In this document: in pieces, positions 8,402 to 16,546 of the stretch
How the letters are laid out: the number at the start of each line of letters is the position of its first letter
Numbering within the stretch: position 1 is the first letter of the stretch
Assembly: GCA_934725525.1 (NCBI GenBank)
Contig: CAKVCG010000008.1
Span: forward strand, 1-24,128
Length of the DNA: 24,128 nt
Reading direction: 5' to 3'
From: an uncultured Brachyspira sp.
GTDB lineage: Bacteria; Spirochaetota; Brachyspiria; Brachyspirales; Brachyspiraceae
Translations under genes and position numbers: made by a program
Notes under the pieces: generated by a model
The model's input: the letters and a program-made list of their open reading frames with translations, nothing else
Databases searched by the model: none
What the model was told of the DNA's origin: nothing

Positions 8402-8881
8402 ATGCCAGTCGTAACGATAGAACATGACGAATATCCTTCGGTTATAGTTATAGAATATAATAGTTTATACAAAAACGAGCTTATTAATTTTATTCATAAT
8501 ATAAAAATAAAAGACAATAAAGAAGAAGTTTTTACCGAACCTTATTTTTTTAAGATTATACAAACGAATAATAAAAATGTCGGACTTCTTACGATAGACG
8601 GAAGAATCGAAGGATATTATTATATAAATAAAGAAGGAATGCTAAAATATATTTATATAAGTTTTCCTTACAGAAGAAGCGGTTTTGGAAAATTAATGAT
8701 AGCGCATGCTTTGAAAATCAATCCAGAGGTGACATTCGAGCAATCGCAAAATCAAGGATATAACAGATTAATCAGCTCTCCTATATTCGAGGATGCCATT
8801 AAAGGAAATAGTGCGGAATCCAACGACACAGGATTTGACGATTCTGGAGGAAGTAAAGAAGGCGAACTCACGCTTTTTTAA
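8402..8881 (+). CDS. GNAT-like acetyltransferase domain protein
   Basis: A 159-residue cytoplasmic protein. Residues about 80-108 carry the motif-A pattern of GNAT enzymes: strand LKYIYISFP, then YRRSGFGKLMIAHALK, in which R-R-S-G-F-G-K matches the acetyl-CoA pyrophosphate loop (Q/RxxGxG/A). Preceding strands (FKIIQTNNKNVGLLTID, EGYYYINKEG) fit motif D. The remaining motif B is weak, and the last 30 residues are acidic and probably disordered (NDTGFDDSGGSKEGE), which is unusual for the family. The substrate cannot be predicted. AGGAG 5 bases before the ATG gives a firm start. It could be a non-catalytic relative. Confidence 0.5.
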   Translation: MPVVTIEHDEYPSVIVIEYNSLYKNELINFIHNIKIKDNKEEVFTEPYFFKIIQTNNKNVGLLTIDGRIEGYYYINKEGMLKYIYISFPYRRSGFGKLMIAHALKINPEVTFEQSQNQGYNRLISSPIFEDAIKGNSAESNDTGFDDSGGSKEGELTLF

Positions 8882-9027
8882 TTTCTTATTTTATTCAATA
8901 AAAAATTCTAATAACCATTAGTAGAGTGAAATTTGCTTTTTCATAATTTGATTTATCATACAATGAATATATTTTATGTAGTTGTTATTATGACATAATT
9001 AAAATTTTATTAAAAATAAAAATCTAC

Positions 9028-9056
9028 TTGCTTTAATAACTCTTTAATGATATTGT
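9028..9056 (+). promoter_or_regulatory. Putative promoter for pyrG
   Basis: TTGCTT (9028-9033), 17 bases, then TATTGT (9051-9056), placing the start near 9063 and a leader of about 32 bases before the pyrG ATG. Both boxes have mismatches, so this is tentative. The remainder of 8882-9094 is AT-rich and shows no other structure. I saw no C-run that would suggest the CTP-sensing attenuation known for pyrG in Firmicutes. Confidence 0.3.
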
Positions 9057-9094
9057 ATAAAAATCAAAATATTTAATTATTTAAGGTTTTTTAA

Positions 9095-10732
9095 ATGAAT
9101 ACTAAACATATATTTGTAACGGGCGGAGTCGTATCTGGGCTTGGAAAAGGAATTACGGCGGCATCTTTGGGCAGACTTTTAAAATCGAGAGGGTTGAGCG
9201 TAACGATTCAGAAATTCGACCCTTATATAAATATTGACCCTGGAACTATGAGTCCTTTTCAACATGGAGAAGTTTTTGTGACGGACGATGGCACGGAAAC
9301 CGATTTAGATATCGGGCATTATGAGAGATTCATTGACGAAAATCTAAATAAATACAGCAATGTGACGACTGGAAAAATTTATCAGCATGTTATAAATATG
9401 GAAAGAGAGGGAAAATATTTGGGCGAGACTGTTCAAGTTATTCCTCATATTACTAACGAAATAAAAAATAGAATTTACAGAGAAAACGACCCTAAAAAAA
9501 CGGATATAGTTATAACCGAAATCGGCGGAACAATCGGCGATATAGAATCTCTTCCGTATATAGAGGCGATAAGACAGATAAAGGCGGAATTGGGACAGGA
9601 AAATGTTTTATATATTCATGTCACTTTGATTCCTTTTATTAGTTCTTCGGAAGAGATAAAAACGAAACCGACTCAACATAGCGTAAAACAGCTTATGCAA
9701 AGCGGAATAATTCCCGATATTATAGTTTGTAGGACGAATAAACATTTGGAAGATTCGCATAAGGCTAAAATAGCTTTATTTTGCAACCTGCCAAAACAAA
9801 ATGTGTTTGAAAATTTTGACGAACCGAATATTTATAATGTTCCTTTAATGTTAGAAAGTCAAGGGCTTTCAAATGTCGTATGCAAACATTTTAAACTTGA
9901 AACCGAAAAAATAGATTTGTCAAATTGGAACGATTTAATAATAAAACAAAAAAATATAGCTATAAAAAACGAAAGAGTAAAAATAGCGATAGTCGGAAAA
10001 TATATTTCAATGAAAGACGCTTATATCTCTTTAATCGAAGCTCTCAATCATGGAGGAATTTATAACGATATTAATGTCGATATTAAATGGATTTCGGCGG
10101 AAACTTTGGAAGTCGGCAAAGATATTGATAGTCATTTTAAGGATGTAAACGGATTCATAATTCCCGGCGGATTCGGAGAGCGAGGAATCGAAGGAAAAAT
10201 CGAGGCTATCAAATACGCTAGAGAAAATAAAATTCCTTATTTGGGAATTTGTTTGGGAATGCAATTAATGTGCGTTGAGTTTGCAAGAAACATTTTGGGC
10301 TATAAAGAAGCGAATACAATCGAAGTAAACGAAAATACGAAATACCCAATAATAACTTTAATGGAAGAACAGAAGAAAAATACACTCAAAGGCGGAACGA
10401 TGCGACTCGGTGCTTATCCTTGCGAAATAAAAGAAGAAAGTTTGGCTTATAAATTGTATAAAAATAAAATAATAAGCGAAAGACATAGACATAGATACGA
10501 ATTCAATAACGAATATATAAACGAAATGAAAAAAAACGGACTAATCATAACGGGAAAATTGCAAAACGGAGAATTAGCGGAAATAGTCGAAGTAAAAAAT
10601 CATCCTTATATGATAGGAGTTCAATTCCATCCCGAATTAAAATCGAGGATAACGAATCCTCATCCTTTATTTGTCGGTTTGATAGACGCCGCTAAAAAAA
10701 CTAATTTAATATTTAATAAGAATATTTTTTAA
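9095..10732 (+). CDS. pyrG: CTP synthase (glutamine-hydrolysing)
   Basis: A 545-residue enzyme that converts UTP to CTP using ATP and ammonia from glutamine. The N-terminal synthase domain starts [20 protein letters not shown], with the P-loop at about 12-19, and includes [14 protein letters not shown] and the D-x-D region [16 protein letters not shown]. The C-terminal class I glutamine amidotransferase domain starts near 295, with the oxyanion-loop stretch PGGFGERG (357-364), nucleophile Cys386 in GICLGMQ, and His512/Glu514 in FHPE. Length is exactly normal and all catalytic residues are present. AAGG stands 8 bases before the ATG. It converges on selD with only 22 bases between the stop codons. 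Confidence 0.97.
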   Translation: MNTKHIFVTGGVVSGLGKGITAASLGRLLKSRGLSVTIQKFDPYINIDPGTMSPFQHGEVFVTDDGTETDLDIGHYERFIDENLNKYSNVTTGKIYQHVINMEREGKYLGETVQVIPHITNEIKNRIYRENDPKKTDIVITEIGGTIGDIESLPYIEAIRQIKAELGQENVLYIHVTLIPFISSSEEIKTKPTQHSVKQLMQSGIIPDIIVCRTNKHLEDSHKAKIALFCNLPKQNVFENFDEPNIYNVPLMLESQGLSNVVCKHFKLETEKIDLSNWNDLIIKQKNIAIKNERVKIAIVGKYISMKDAYISLIEALNHGGIYNDINVDIKWISAETLEVGKDIDSHFKDVNGFIIPGGFGERGIEGKIEAIKYARENKIPYLGICLGMQLMCVEFARNILGYKEANTIEVNENTKYPIITLMEEQKKNTLKGGTMRLGAYPCEIKEESLAYKLYKNKIISERHRHRYEFNNEYINEMKKNGLIITGKLQNGELAEIVEVKNHPYMIGVQFHPELKSRITNPHPLFVGLIDAAKKTNLIFNKNIF

Positions 10733-10737
10733 TAAAC

Positions 10738-10760
10738 ATAAATCAGAAATAGATTTATTT
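10738..10760. terminator. Possible bidirectional terminator between pyrG and selD
   Basis: ATAAATC (10738-10744) and GATTTAT (10752-10758) form a 7-pair stem around a 7-base loop in the 22-base space between two converging genes. T-rich bases follow on the plus strand. The stem has only one G-C pair, so strength is doubtful. The location is the main argument. Confidence 0.3.
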
Positions 10761-11801
10761 GATTAATCTTATATATTCTTTATCTCTTTTACAAATTCTA
10801 CCGATTATCGAAGCATCAATTATTCCATCTCTCCATAAATCCGCAAGCATATTTTCGGCGTTATTTTTGTTGGCGCATATAAACAATCCGCCCGAAGTTT
10901 GAGGGTCGAAAGAAAGCATTTTTAAATTATAATCGACATTTTCATCGGTTAAAATATTATCTCCGACATATCGCATATTTGTAAAAGCGGCTCCAGGTAT
11001 GCATCCCATATCCATAACTTCGTAAGATTTATTAAACAGAGGCAATTTTGAAGAGTTTATTTCTATACAAACATCGCTTGAAAGAGCCATTTTATAAGCA
11101 TGCCCGATTAACCCGAATCCCGTTATATCCGTTGCGGATTTGACATTATATTTATTCATTATTTTGCATGCTTTTTTATTTAAAGTTATCATTGATTCAA
11201 AAACATCTTCAATATATTTTTCTTTAATAAGTCCGTTTCTCATAGCCGCAAGGCAACAACCTGTTCCCAATGGTTTTGTAAGAATTATAATATCTCCGTC
11301 TTTAGCGTTTGAATTAGTCGTTATTTGATTAGGACTAGCAAAACCTATGACAGCCATTCCGTATTTAACCGTTGCGTCAGTTATCGTATGTCCGCCTACG
11401 ACTAATACTCCGGCTTCGGTAGCTTTATCTTGTCCGCCTTTTAAGATATTTGCAAGTATATTGAGGGAATCTTCTTTTGGAAACATAGTTATATTTAAAG
11501 CTAATTTAGGCTCTCCGCCCATTGCGTAAATATCGCTTATCGAATTGCAAGCCGCTATTTGTCCGAATAAATAAGGGTCTGCCACTACGGGAGGGAAAAA
11601 ATCTGTAGTAAATATTATCGCGTTATCTTCGGAAATTTTATAAACTCCAGCGTCGTCTCCTATATCTACATCCGATAAAAGATTAGAATCGGTTTTTAAT
11701 TTTAATATTGGAGCTAAAGTTTTTTCAAGCAAATCGGGAGGAATTTTAGCTGAACATCCGCCTTCCAAAGCGCATGATAATAATTCTATATTATCTTCCA
11801 T
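10755..11801 (-). CDS. selD: Selenide, water dikinase (selenophosphate synthetase)
   Basis: A 348-residue enzyme making selenophosphate from selenide and ATP, the selenium donor for selenocysteine and selenouridine. Catalytic Cys16 and Lys19 occur in LEGGCSAKI, matching Cys17/Lys20 of E. coli; the first catalytic position is an ordinary Cys codon (TGT), not Sec. Other family signatures are DDAGVY, TTDFFPPVV, SISDIYAMGG, GGHTI, DITGFGLIGH and DPQTSGG. I chose ATG 11801, which gives near-E. coli numbering; a TTG at 11807 would add two residues. No ribosome binding site precedes either, and the rpmA stop is only 21 bases upstream, so translation is probably coupled. It is the last gene of rplU-prp-rpmA-selD, an unusual home for selD. 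Confidence 0.95.
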   Translation of the reverse strand: MEDNIELLSCALEGGCSAKIPPDLLEKTLAPILKLKTDSNLLSDVDIGDDAGVYKISEDNAIIFTTDFFPPVVADPYLFGQIAACNSISDIYAMGGEPKLALNITMFPKEDSLNILANILKGGQDKATEAGVLVVGGHTITDATVKYGMAVIGFASPNQITTNSNAKDGDIIILTKPLGTGCCLAAMRNGLIKEKYIEDVFESMITLNKKACKIMNKYNVKSATDITGFGLIGHAYKMALSSDVCIEINSSKLPLFNKSYEVMDMGCIPGAAFTNMRYVGDNILTDENVDYNLKMLSFDPQTSGGLFICANKNNAENMLADLWRDGIIDASIIGRICKRDKEYIRLIK

Positions 11802-11822
11802 AAACAAAATATAATAAAAATA

Positions 11823-12077
11823 TTATTCTGCGATTACGCTTATCGCCTTTTTGCCAAATTTATTAGTATGGAATTTCACAGTGCCAGAAGCGGTTGCAAA
11901 TATCGTATGGTCTCTTCCTATATCGACATTTTTACCGACATGAAATTGAGTTCCTCTCTGTCTAACAATTATATTTCCAGATATAACTTTCTGCCCGCCG
12001 TAAACTTTAACTCCAAGCCTTTTGGATTGACTATCTCGTCCATTTTTTGAGCTTCCGCCGCCTTTTTTATGAGCCAT
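11823..12077 (-). CDS. rpmA: 50S ribosomal protein L27
   Basis: An 84-residue protein of the large subunit whose N-terminus reaches the peptidyl-transferase centre. It begins [20 protein letters not shown] and contains the conserved [15 protein letters not shown] near 34-48. It starts directly at the mature form: there is no leader of the Firmicutes type (about nine residues ending FFA) that Prp removes, and the in-frame codons before the ATG do not encode one. GAGGAG 6-11 bases upstream is a strong ribosome binding site. The start overlaps the end of prp by 11 bases, so the two are translationally linked. Confidence 0.97.
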   Translation of the reverse strand: MAHKKGGGSSKNGRDSQSKRLGVKVYGGQKVISGNIIVRQRGTQFHVGKNVDIGRDHTIFATASGTVKFHTNKFGKKAISVIAE

Positions 12078-12423
12078 TTTCTCTCTCCTCTTTGTATTTT
12101 ATGTAATCGGGATATTCTTTGATTAATTCTTTTATTCCTATCAAATATCCTTCGCTTACAATTTTATATTTTTCTTTTTTGTTTTCTTCAAGTTTATAAA
12201 AATCTTTCAATCTTAAACTTAAATTAGCGTCTTCTATTTTATAAATTAAATGTCTTTTTCCAACTATGCTAATTAAAGCTCTATACATCGCTTGAGTAAT
12301 TGAACTTAAAGCGATACAAACCTCGTAGCCTTCGCCGATTTTTTTTATTCCAGCATGTCCGTCAACCGAAATATATTCAATAATATTTTCAGAGCTATAA
12401 TGAACATTCACCAACGAAGCCAT
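12067..12423 (-). CDS. prp: Prp-type ribosomal-processing cysteine protease
   Basis: A 118-residue protein placed between L21 and L27, the classical position of Prp (YsxB). The motif DGHAG (His23) followed by [12 protein letters not shown] (Cys36) supplies the His-Cys pair, and spacing agrees with His22/Cys34 of the Staphylococcus enzyme. Prp is known to clip an N-terminal extension from L27, but the adjacent L27 has none, so the substrate here is open. The C-terminal third is lysine- and glutamate-rich. It begins 4 bases after the rplU stop with no clear ribosome binding site, suggesting coupling to rplU, and ends inside rpmA. Confidence 0.85.
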   Translation of the reverse strand: MASLVNVHYSSENIIEYISVDGHAGIKKIGEGYEVCIALSSITQAMYRALISIVGKRHLIYKIEDANLSLRLKDFYKLEENKKEKYKIVSEGYLIGIKELIKEYPDYIKYKEERENGS

Positions 12424-12427
12424 AAAA

Positions 12428-12739
12428 TCAAACTATAATATCTTCTATAGTTATTTTATGATATTTATGTCTATGCCCCGTTTTTCTTCTGTAATCTTTT
12501 CTTCTTTTATGTTTTCCAATTACGACTTTATCGCCTTTCAAACTTTCGACTATCTTTGAATTAACTTTTACATTTTCGACATAAGGAGTTCCAACGACAA
12601 CAGTTTCATCGTCTTTCTTTAATAAAAGAGTTTTAATTTCAGGCGATTCTTTTGCATCCCACCCCAAATATTCTATCAATATATTTTGTCCTTTTTCCAC
12701 TTTATATTGTTTTCCTTTAACTTCTACTATTGCATACAT
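12428..12739 (-). CDS. rplU: 50S ribosomal protein L21
   Basis: A 103-residue 23S rRNA-binding protein. It begins MYAIVEVKGKQYKVEKGQNI and ends with the basic RNA-binding stretch GKHKRRKDYRRKTGHRHKYH, as expected for the family. GGGGA about 9 bases before the ATG is the likely ribosome binding site. It is the first gene of rplU-prp-rpmA-selD and has a strong promoter about 65-95 bases upstream. The leader of about 58 bases could contain an autoregulatory fold, but I see no clear one. Confidence 0.97.
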   Translation of the reverse strand: MYAIVEVKGKQYKVEKGQNILIEYLGWDAKESPEIKTLLLKKDDETVVVGTPYVENVKVNSKIVESLKGDKVVIGKHKRRKDYRRKTGHRHKYHKITIEDIIV

Positions 12740-12803
12740 TGTCGTTTATCCCCGTTAATATTTTTTTATTTTCTTAAATTAATTATTCTTTATACAAGCG
12801 TAT

Positions 12804-12832
12804 AATATACTATAATAATATAATTTTGTCAA
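12804..12832 (-). promoter_or_regulatory. Strong sigma70-type promoter of rplU-prp-rpmA-selD
   Basis: On the minus strand a perfect TTGACA (12827-12832) is followed after exactly 17 bases by TATATT (12804-12809). Transcription would begin near 12797 and give a leader of about 58 bases before rplU. It is one of the two best promoter matches in the window, fitting a ribosomal-protein operon, and no nearer promoter for selD was seen. Confidence 0.7.
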
Positions 12833-12870
12833 GCGATTTATAATAAATATTTAAGTAATATTTTAAAGTA

Positions 12871-12898
12871 TTGAAAAACAAAATATAATATATATAAT
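12871..12898 (+). promoter_or_regulatory. Putative promoter of lrgAB
   Basis: TTGAAA (12871-12876), 16 bases, then TATAAT (12893-12898). It faces away from the rplU promoter and gives a leader of about 58 bases before lrgA. The rest of the 12740-12962 divergent region is AT-rich without other recognisable sites. Confidence 0.45.
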
Positions 12899-12962
12899 CT
12901 ATTATCAATAAAATAATATTTAATATAAAATTTTTAAATTAAATAGGAATTAAATTCTAAAG

Positions 12963-13334
12963 ATGGCGTTAATAAAACAATTTGCAATTATTTTTTCAAT
13001 ATATTCTATATCCGATATATTCTATAAGTCGCTTAAACTTCCAATTCCAGCAAATGTTATCGGAATGTTAATTCTTTTTATACTTCTTATAACGGGAATA
13101 ATAAAAGAACATCATATTGATAAAGCGAGCGATATTTTGATTGGAAATATGTCATTATTATTCGTTCCCGCGACTTTGGCTATAATGGAAGAATATAAAT
13201 ATATAAAAGAGGAAATAGTCCCGTTTATAATTATCTGCGTATTTATGGTTGTAGTTACAATGGTTTCTACGGGATTAATTGCTCAAATTTTGGAAAATAT
13301 TTTTAATAGATTAAGAATAAAAAAAGGAAAATAA
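12963..13334 (+). CDS. lrgA: LrgA/CidA-family holin-like membrane protein
   Basis: A 123-residue protein with four probable membrane helices (about 7-25, 30-48, 60-80, 88-112). The family signature region LKLPIPANVIGMLILFILL and the following LLFVPATLAIMEEY are present. LrgA/CidA proteins resemble phage holins; in Gram-positive species they affect murein hydrolase activity and cell death, and LrgAB also acts in pyruvate uptake. The ribosome binding site is weak: AGGAA lies about 14 bases before the ATG. lrgB follows after one base, the standard pair. Role in this organism is inferred from family only. Confidence 0.88.
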   Translation: MALIKQFAIIFSIYSISDIFYKSLKLPIPANVIGMLILFILLITGIIKEHHIDKASDILIGNMSLLFVPATLAIMEEYKYIKEEIVPFIIICVFMVVVTMVSTGLIAQILENIFNRLRIKKGK

Positions 13335-13335
13335 A

Positions 13336-14046
13336 ATGATAGGATTATTTGAATCAAACCCTATAATACCGATAGTTATAACTTTGATAGCTTATATTAT
13401 TTCATATACTATTTATATAAAAACTAAATTGCCGATTTTAACTCCTTTGGTAACAACGGTAATTTTGGTAGGTTTTTCTTTATATTTTATGCGAGTTCCA
13501 TATAGTGTTTATAACGAAAGCGGAGGAAAATTTATAAACGCTTTAGTCGGTCCCGCAACCGTAGTCTTGGCTTTGCCTATTTATAGAAATCTCCCTATAC
13601 TCAAAGCGAATCTTCCCGTAATTTTGATAAGTATAGCGATAGGAAGCGCGATTGGAATAATAGGAATTTTTATAATATCAAAAGCGCTTGGAATATCGGA
13701 CAATATACTTTTATCATTGCTTCCAAAATCTGTGACAACCGCGATAGCCGTAGATATTTCTGCAAATATTGGAGGAATAAAATCAATAACGGTTTTGTCG
13801 GTAATAATATCGGGTATAACGGGCGCAATAGTCGCTCCGTTTATCTGTAAAATATTCAAAATAAAATCTCCGTTGGCGATAGGCTTGGGAATAGGAACTT
13901 CTTCGCATGCGATTGGAACGAGCAAAGCTATAGAAATGGGAGAGACCGAAGGCGCAATGTCGGGGCTTGCGATAGGAATAGCGGGAGCTTTAACGGTAAT
14001 TTTACTTCCGATACTTTATCGTTTGCTTGTCGTAATATGGAATTAA
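13336..14046 (+). CDS. lrgB: LrgB/CidB-family membrane protein
   Basis: A 236-residue protein with about seven to eight membrane segments. Conserved stretches include GPATVVLALPIYRN, the LLPKSVTTAIAVDIS segment and GIGTSSHAIGTSKAIEMGE, which identify the LrgB family. It works with LrgA in the inner membrane, in cell-lysis control or in small-carboxylate transport. AAGGAAA before the ATG is a good ribosome binding site. It converges with the barrel-like gene at 14100, with 53 bases between stops and no strong terminator visible there. Confidence 0.92.
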   Translation: MIGLFESNPIIPIVITLIAYIISYTIYIKTKLPILTPLVTTVILVGFSLYFMRVPYSVYNESGGKFINALVGPATVVLALPIYRNLPILKANLPVILISIAIGSAIGIIGIFIISKALGISDNILLSLLPKSVTTAIAVDISANIGGIKSITVLSVIISGITGAIVAPFICKIFKIKSPLAIGLGIGTSSHAIGTSKAIEMGETEGAMSGLAIGIAGALTVILLPILYRLLVVIWN

Positions 14047-14099
14047 AAAAATAACGGACGAAGGTATGAACCTATTTAATATTAATTTTCAAGTTTTTA

Positions 14100-14744
14100 T
14101 TATCTTTTCCCAAAACGAATGCCTATAGTAAGATTTGCTCCAACGGAATGATGCTGATTTATATTATAACCCGCAAATAATCTGTTTCTATCGCTTTTAT
14201 CGAAAAACATATATTCGTAAAAAATATCAAACCCAACAACCAAAGCCGCTTTTTCTGTAGTATAAATTCTATCTTCTAAAAACAAACGAACATAAGGCGA
14301 AAAAGGAACTTTATTGGGTTTTATATTGAAGTCGTCAATAATCGGAATAAATTTTACGCCCGAAGCTACGCCGACAGCCAAATCGACTATAGAAGATGGA
14401 TTTTTACTTAAAACAAATTTAAAAGCCAGCCCCGTATATACTCCGCCAGCCTCTATTTGATTTATTTTATAGTTTTCGTTAGGGTTTGCTATAGAAAGCA
14501 TATTTGCATCAAGCCCAAAATCGAATAATAAACCGAAACCTTTGAATACGCCTTTATTTATTGGAAATTCGTATCCCGTTTGCAAATTTATATTTATTCT
14601 TGGCTCATATATGCTTTTAGTTAAATCCGTCCAAGTATTTACAACTCCAAGTTTAGGCAAAATCTCGAATTCAAAAGCGGGAAATAGCGCGCTTGAAATC
14701 GCTAAAAAAGAAGCTATTATAAATATTTTTAATTTTGTAAGCAT
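14100..14744 (-). CDS. Small outer-membrane-barrel-like protein, function unknown
   Basis: A 214-residue protein with an N-terminal signal peptide (MLTKLKIFIIASFLAISSALFPAF). The mature chain is made of alternating strands such as INLQTGYEFPI, GFGLLFDFGLDANML, GVYTGLAFKFVL, VDLAVGVASGVKFIP and VGANLTIGIRFGKR. The final strand ends near the C-terminus, as in 8-strand outer-membrane barrels. No named family is recognised. AGGAG lies about 8 bases before the ATG. It seems to be a single-gene unit; the 174 bases upstream are AT-rich, and the marR fragment lies beyond on the same strand. Confidence 0.6.
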   Translation of the reverse strand: MLTKLKIFIIASFLAISSALFPAFEFEILPKLGVVNTWTDLTKSIYEPRININLQTGYEFPINKGVFKGFGLLFDFGLDANMLSIANPNENYKINQIEAGGVYTGLAFKFVLSKNPSSIVDLAVGVASGVKFIPIIDDFNIKPNKVPFSPYVRLFLEDRIYTTEKAALVVGFDIFYEYMFFDKSDRNRLFAGYNINQHHSVGANLTIGIRFGKR

Positions 14745-14918
14745 TTTTAATCTCCTATTTTTTAAATTAATCTTTTTTTATATTTTGTATAAATCTTACT
14801 AGCTTGTATCCATAATAATCTTTATAATATAAAATTATTAACTAATTATAAATATAAAAGTAAAATATTGTATTGATAATAATATATGACTATTGATTTA
14901 AAAAATTTTATGATATGT

Positions 14919-15251
14919 CTATTTATTAATGATTTCAGTTATTTCTTCCTGCCATATTTCCGCATACAAATTTAAAATTTTTATAAAAATTTCAATATTT
15001 TCTAATCCAATTCTTTTTACAGCTCTATATTCGCATTCTTGAAACCTTAGAATAATATTTTCGGCGTATTTTTTATCCTCTTCCGTAAAATGAATGGTTT
15101 TTTCTCTTCGATTTTCTGGATTTTCAATTAATTTTACATAACCTTTTTTATAAAAATATGTTATGGCTATATTTACCGTTTGTTTTGGAAGCGAAAGATT
15201 TTTGCATATAATAGTTTGAGTGCAATTTTTAGTTGTAAATATAGAATTAGA
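14919..15251 (-). pseudogene. MarR-family regulator, 5'-truncated remnant
   Basis: About 110 codons on the minus strand read as the C-terminal two thirds of a MarR-type winged-helix regulator. They cover the second HTH helix and recognition helix (NLSLPKQTVNIAITYFYKKG), the wing (YVKLIENPENRREKTIHFT) and the dimerisation helix (EEDKKYAENIILRF), ending ...EEITEIINK and TAG. The first 40-50 residues usual for the family are missing: the frame simply continues from the hisS stop codon at 15252-15254, with no ATG, GTG or TTG start and no ribosome binding site. The remaining codons are intact with no internal stop. A deletion that removed the marR promoter, start and first helices and joined the rest to the 3' end of hisS explains this best. 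Confidence 0.75.
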
Positions 15252-16511
15252 TTATTTAATATTTTCAGAAACTTCATTTAACGGAATTTCTTTTTCTTCG
15301 CCCGTATCCATATTTTTGAGTTTGCATGAATTTCGTTTTAGTTCATCTTCACCCAATATTAAAGCGAATTTTGAATTTCTTTTATTTGCCGATTTGAATT
15401 GATTTTTTATCGACTTTACCGCAAAATCGCAGTCGCAACTTATATTAGAGGCTCTTAAATCTTGCATAACTTTCAAAATTTCTTTTTCGGTTTCTTTAAA
15501 AGCTATTATAAATACATCGAGTCTGCCTTCCGTTATATTTTTATTATTTTCCAAAACGATTAAAAGACGCTCGAGTCCCATCGCGCTTCCAACGGCTGGA
15601 ATATCTTTTCCCGAATTGAATAAACCGACAAGATTATCGTATCTTCCGCCTCCCAATATCGCGCTTTGAGAGCCCAAAGCGTTTGTTTGAACTTCAAAAG
15701 CCGTTTTCGTATAATAATCGAGTCCTCTAACAAGCATAGGCTCTACCGTAAAATTTTGATTTATTTTATTAAGCCCTTCGCATAATCTGTCGAAATGTTC
15801 TCTACATTCTTCGCAAACATAATCGTAAAATTTTGGAATTTCTTTCAAAACTTCTTTGCATTTTTCGTTTTTACAATCGAGTATTCTTAAAATATTCGTT
15901 TCGTATCTTCTCTGACAAGTTTCGCAAAGCTCTTCTTTTCTGCTTCCAATCGCTTCTATTAAAGCTTTATTATAAATTGGCTTGCATTTTTGACAACCGA
16001 CTGTGTTTATAAGAAGGTTAATATTTTCTATTCCAAATTCTTTTAATATATTGATATTCAAAGCTATAATTTCGGCGTCAATCAAAGGAGAAGAACCGCC
16101 GATGCATTCTATTCCAAATTGATTAAATTCTCTGTATCTTCCTTTTTGAGGTCTTTCCGCTCTATACATTGTGCCTATATAAAAAAGTTTATTTATAGAA
16201 AATTCGTTTTGCATAGAATTTTCTATATAAGCTCTCACAACCGATGCCGTGCCTTCGGGTCTTAAAGTGAGCGAGCGTCCTCCTCTGTCCTCGAATGTAA
16301 ACATCTCTTTTCCGACTATATCCGTATCCTCGCCTATTCCTCTGATAAATAAATCGGTAGATTCAAATATCGGAGTTCTTATTCTTCCGTAGCCGTAAAG
16401 TTTGACTATATCTTTTATTTTTTTTTCTATAAATTCCAATTTTGACGCAGATTCGTAAAAAAAATCGTTAGTGCCTCGAGGCTTCCTTATAGTAAGCATT
16501 GATTTTTCCAT
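15252..16511 (-). CDS. hisS: Histidyl-tRNA synthetase
   Basis: A 419-residue class II synthetase charging tRNA-His. It starts near RKPRGTNDFF. Other landmarks are LRPEGTASVVRAY (83-95), motif 2 YRAERPQKGRYREFNQFG (116-133), the HisA box LVRGLDYYTKTAFE and motif 3 GSAMGLERLL. Between them lies a cysteine-rich insertion (CQKC, CETC, CKNEKC, CEEC) seen in many bacterial HisRS and possibly metal-binding. The C-terminal anticodon-binding domain ends at SENIK, a few residues shorter than usual. The ATG at 16511 has a weak GGAT ribosome binding site; a second ATG at 16499 is possible. It lies 35 bases behind the 404-residue secreted protein and is probably co-transcribed with it. Confidence 0.95.
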   Translation of the reverse strand: MEKSMLTIRKPRGTNDFFYESASKLEFIEKKIKDIVKLYGYGRIRTPIFESTDLFIRGIGEDTDIVGKEMFTFEDRGGRSLTLRPEGTASVVRAYIENSMQNEFSINKLFYIGTMYRAERPQKGRYREFNQFGIECIGGSSPLIDAEIIALNINILKEFGIENINLLINTVGCQKCKPIYNKALIEAIGSRKEELCETCQRRYETNILRILDCKNEKCKEVLKEIPKFYDYVCEECREHFDRLCEGLNKINQNFTVEPMLVRGLDYYTKTAFEVQTNALGSQSAILGGGRYDNLVGLFNSGKDIPAVGSAMGLERLLIVLENNKNITEGRLDVFIIAFKETEKEILKVMQDLRASNISCDCDFAVKSIKNQFKSANKRNSKFALILGEDELKRNSCKLKNMDTGEEKEIPLNEVSENIK

Positions 16512-16546
16512 ATATCCATATAATTGAAAATAAAAATAAAATAAAT

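Noticed and set aside
13581..13925. 114-codon open frame opposite lrgB
   Set aside because: It is the antisense shadow of a hydrophobic membrane-protein gene, with no ribosome binding site and no recognisable product.
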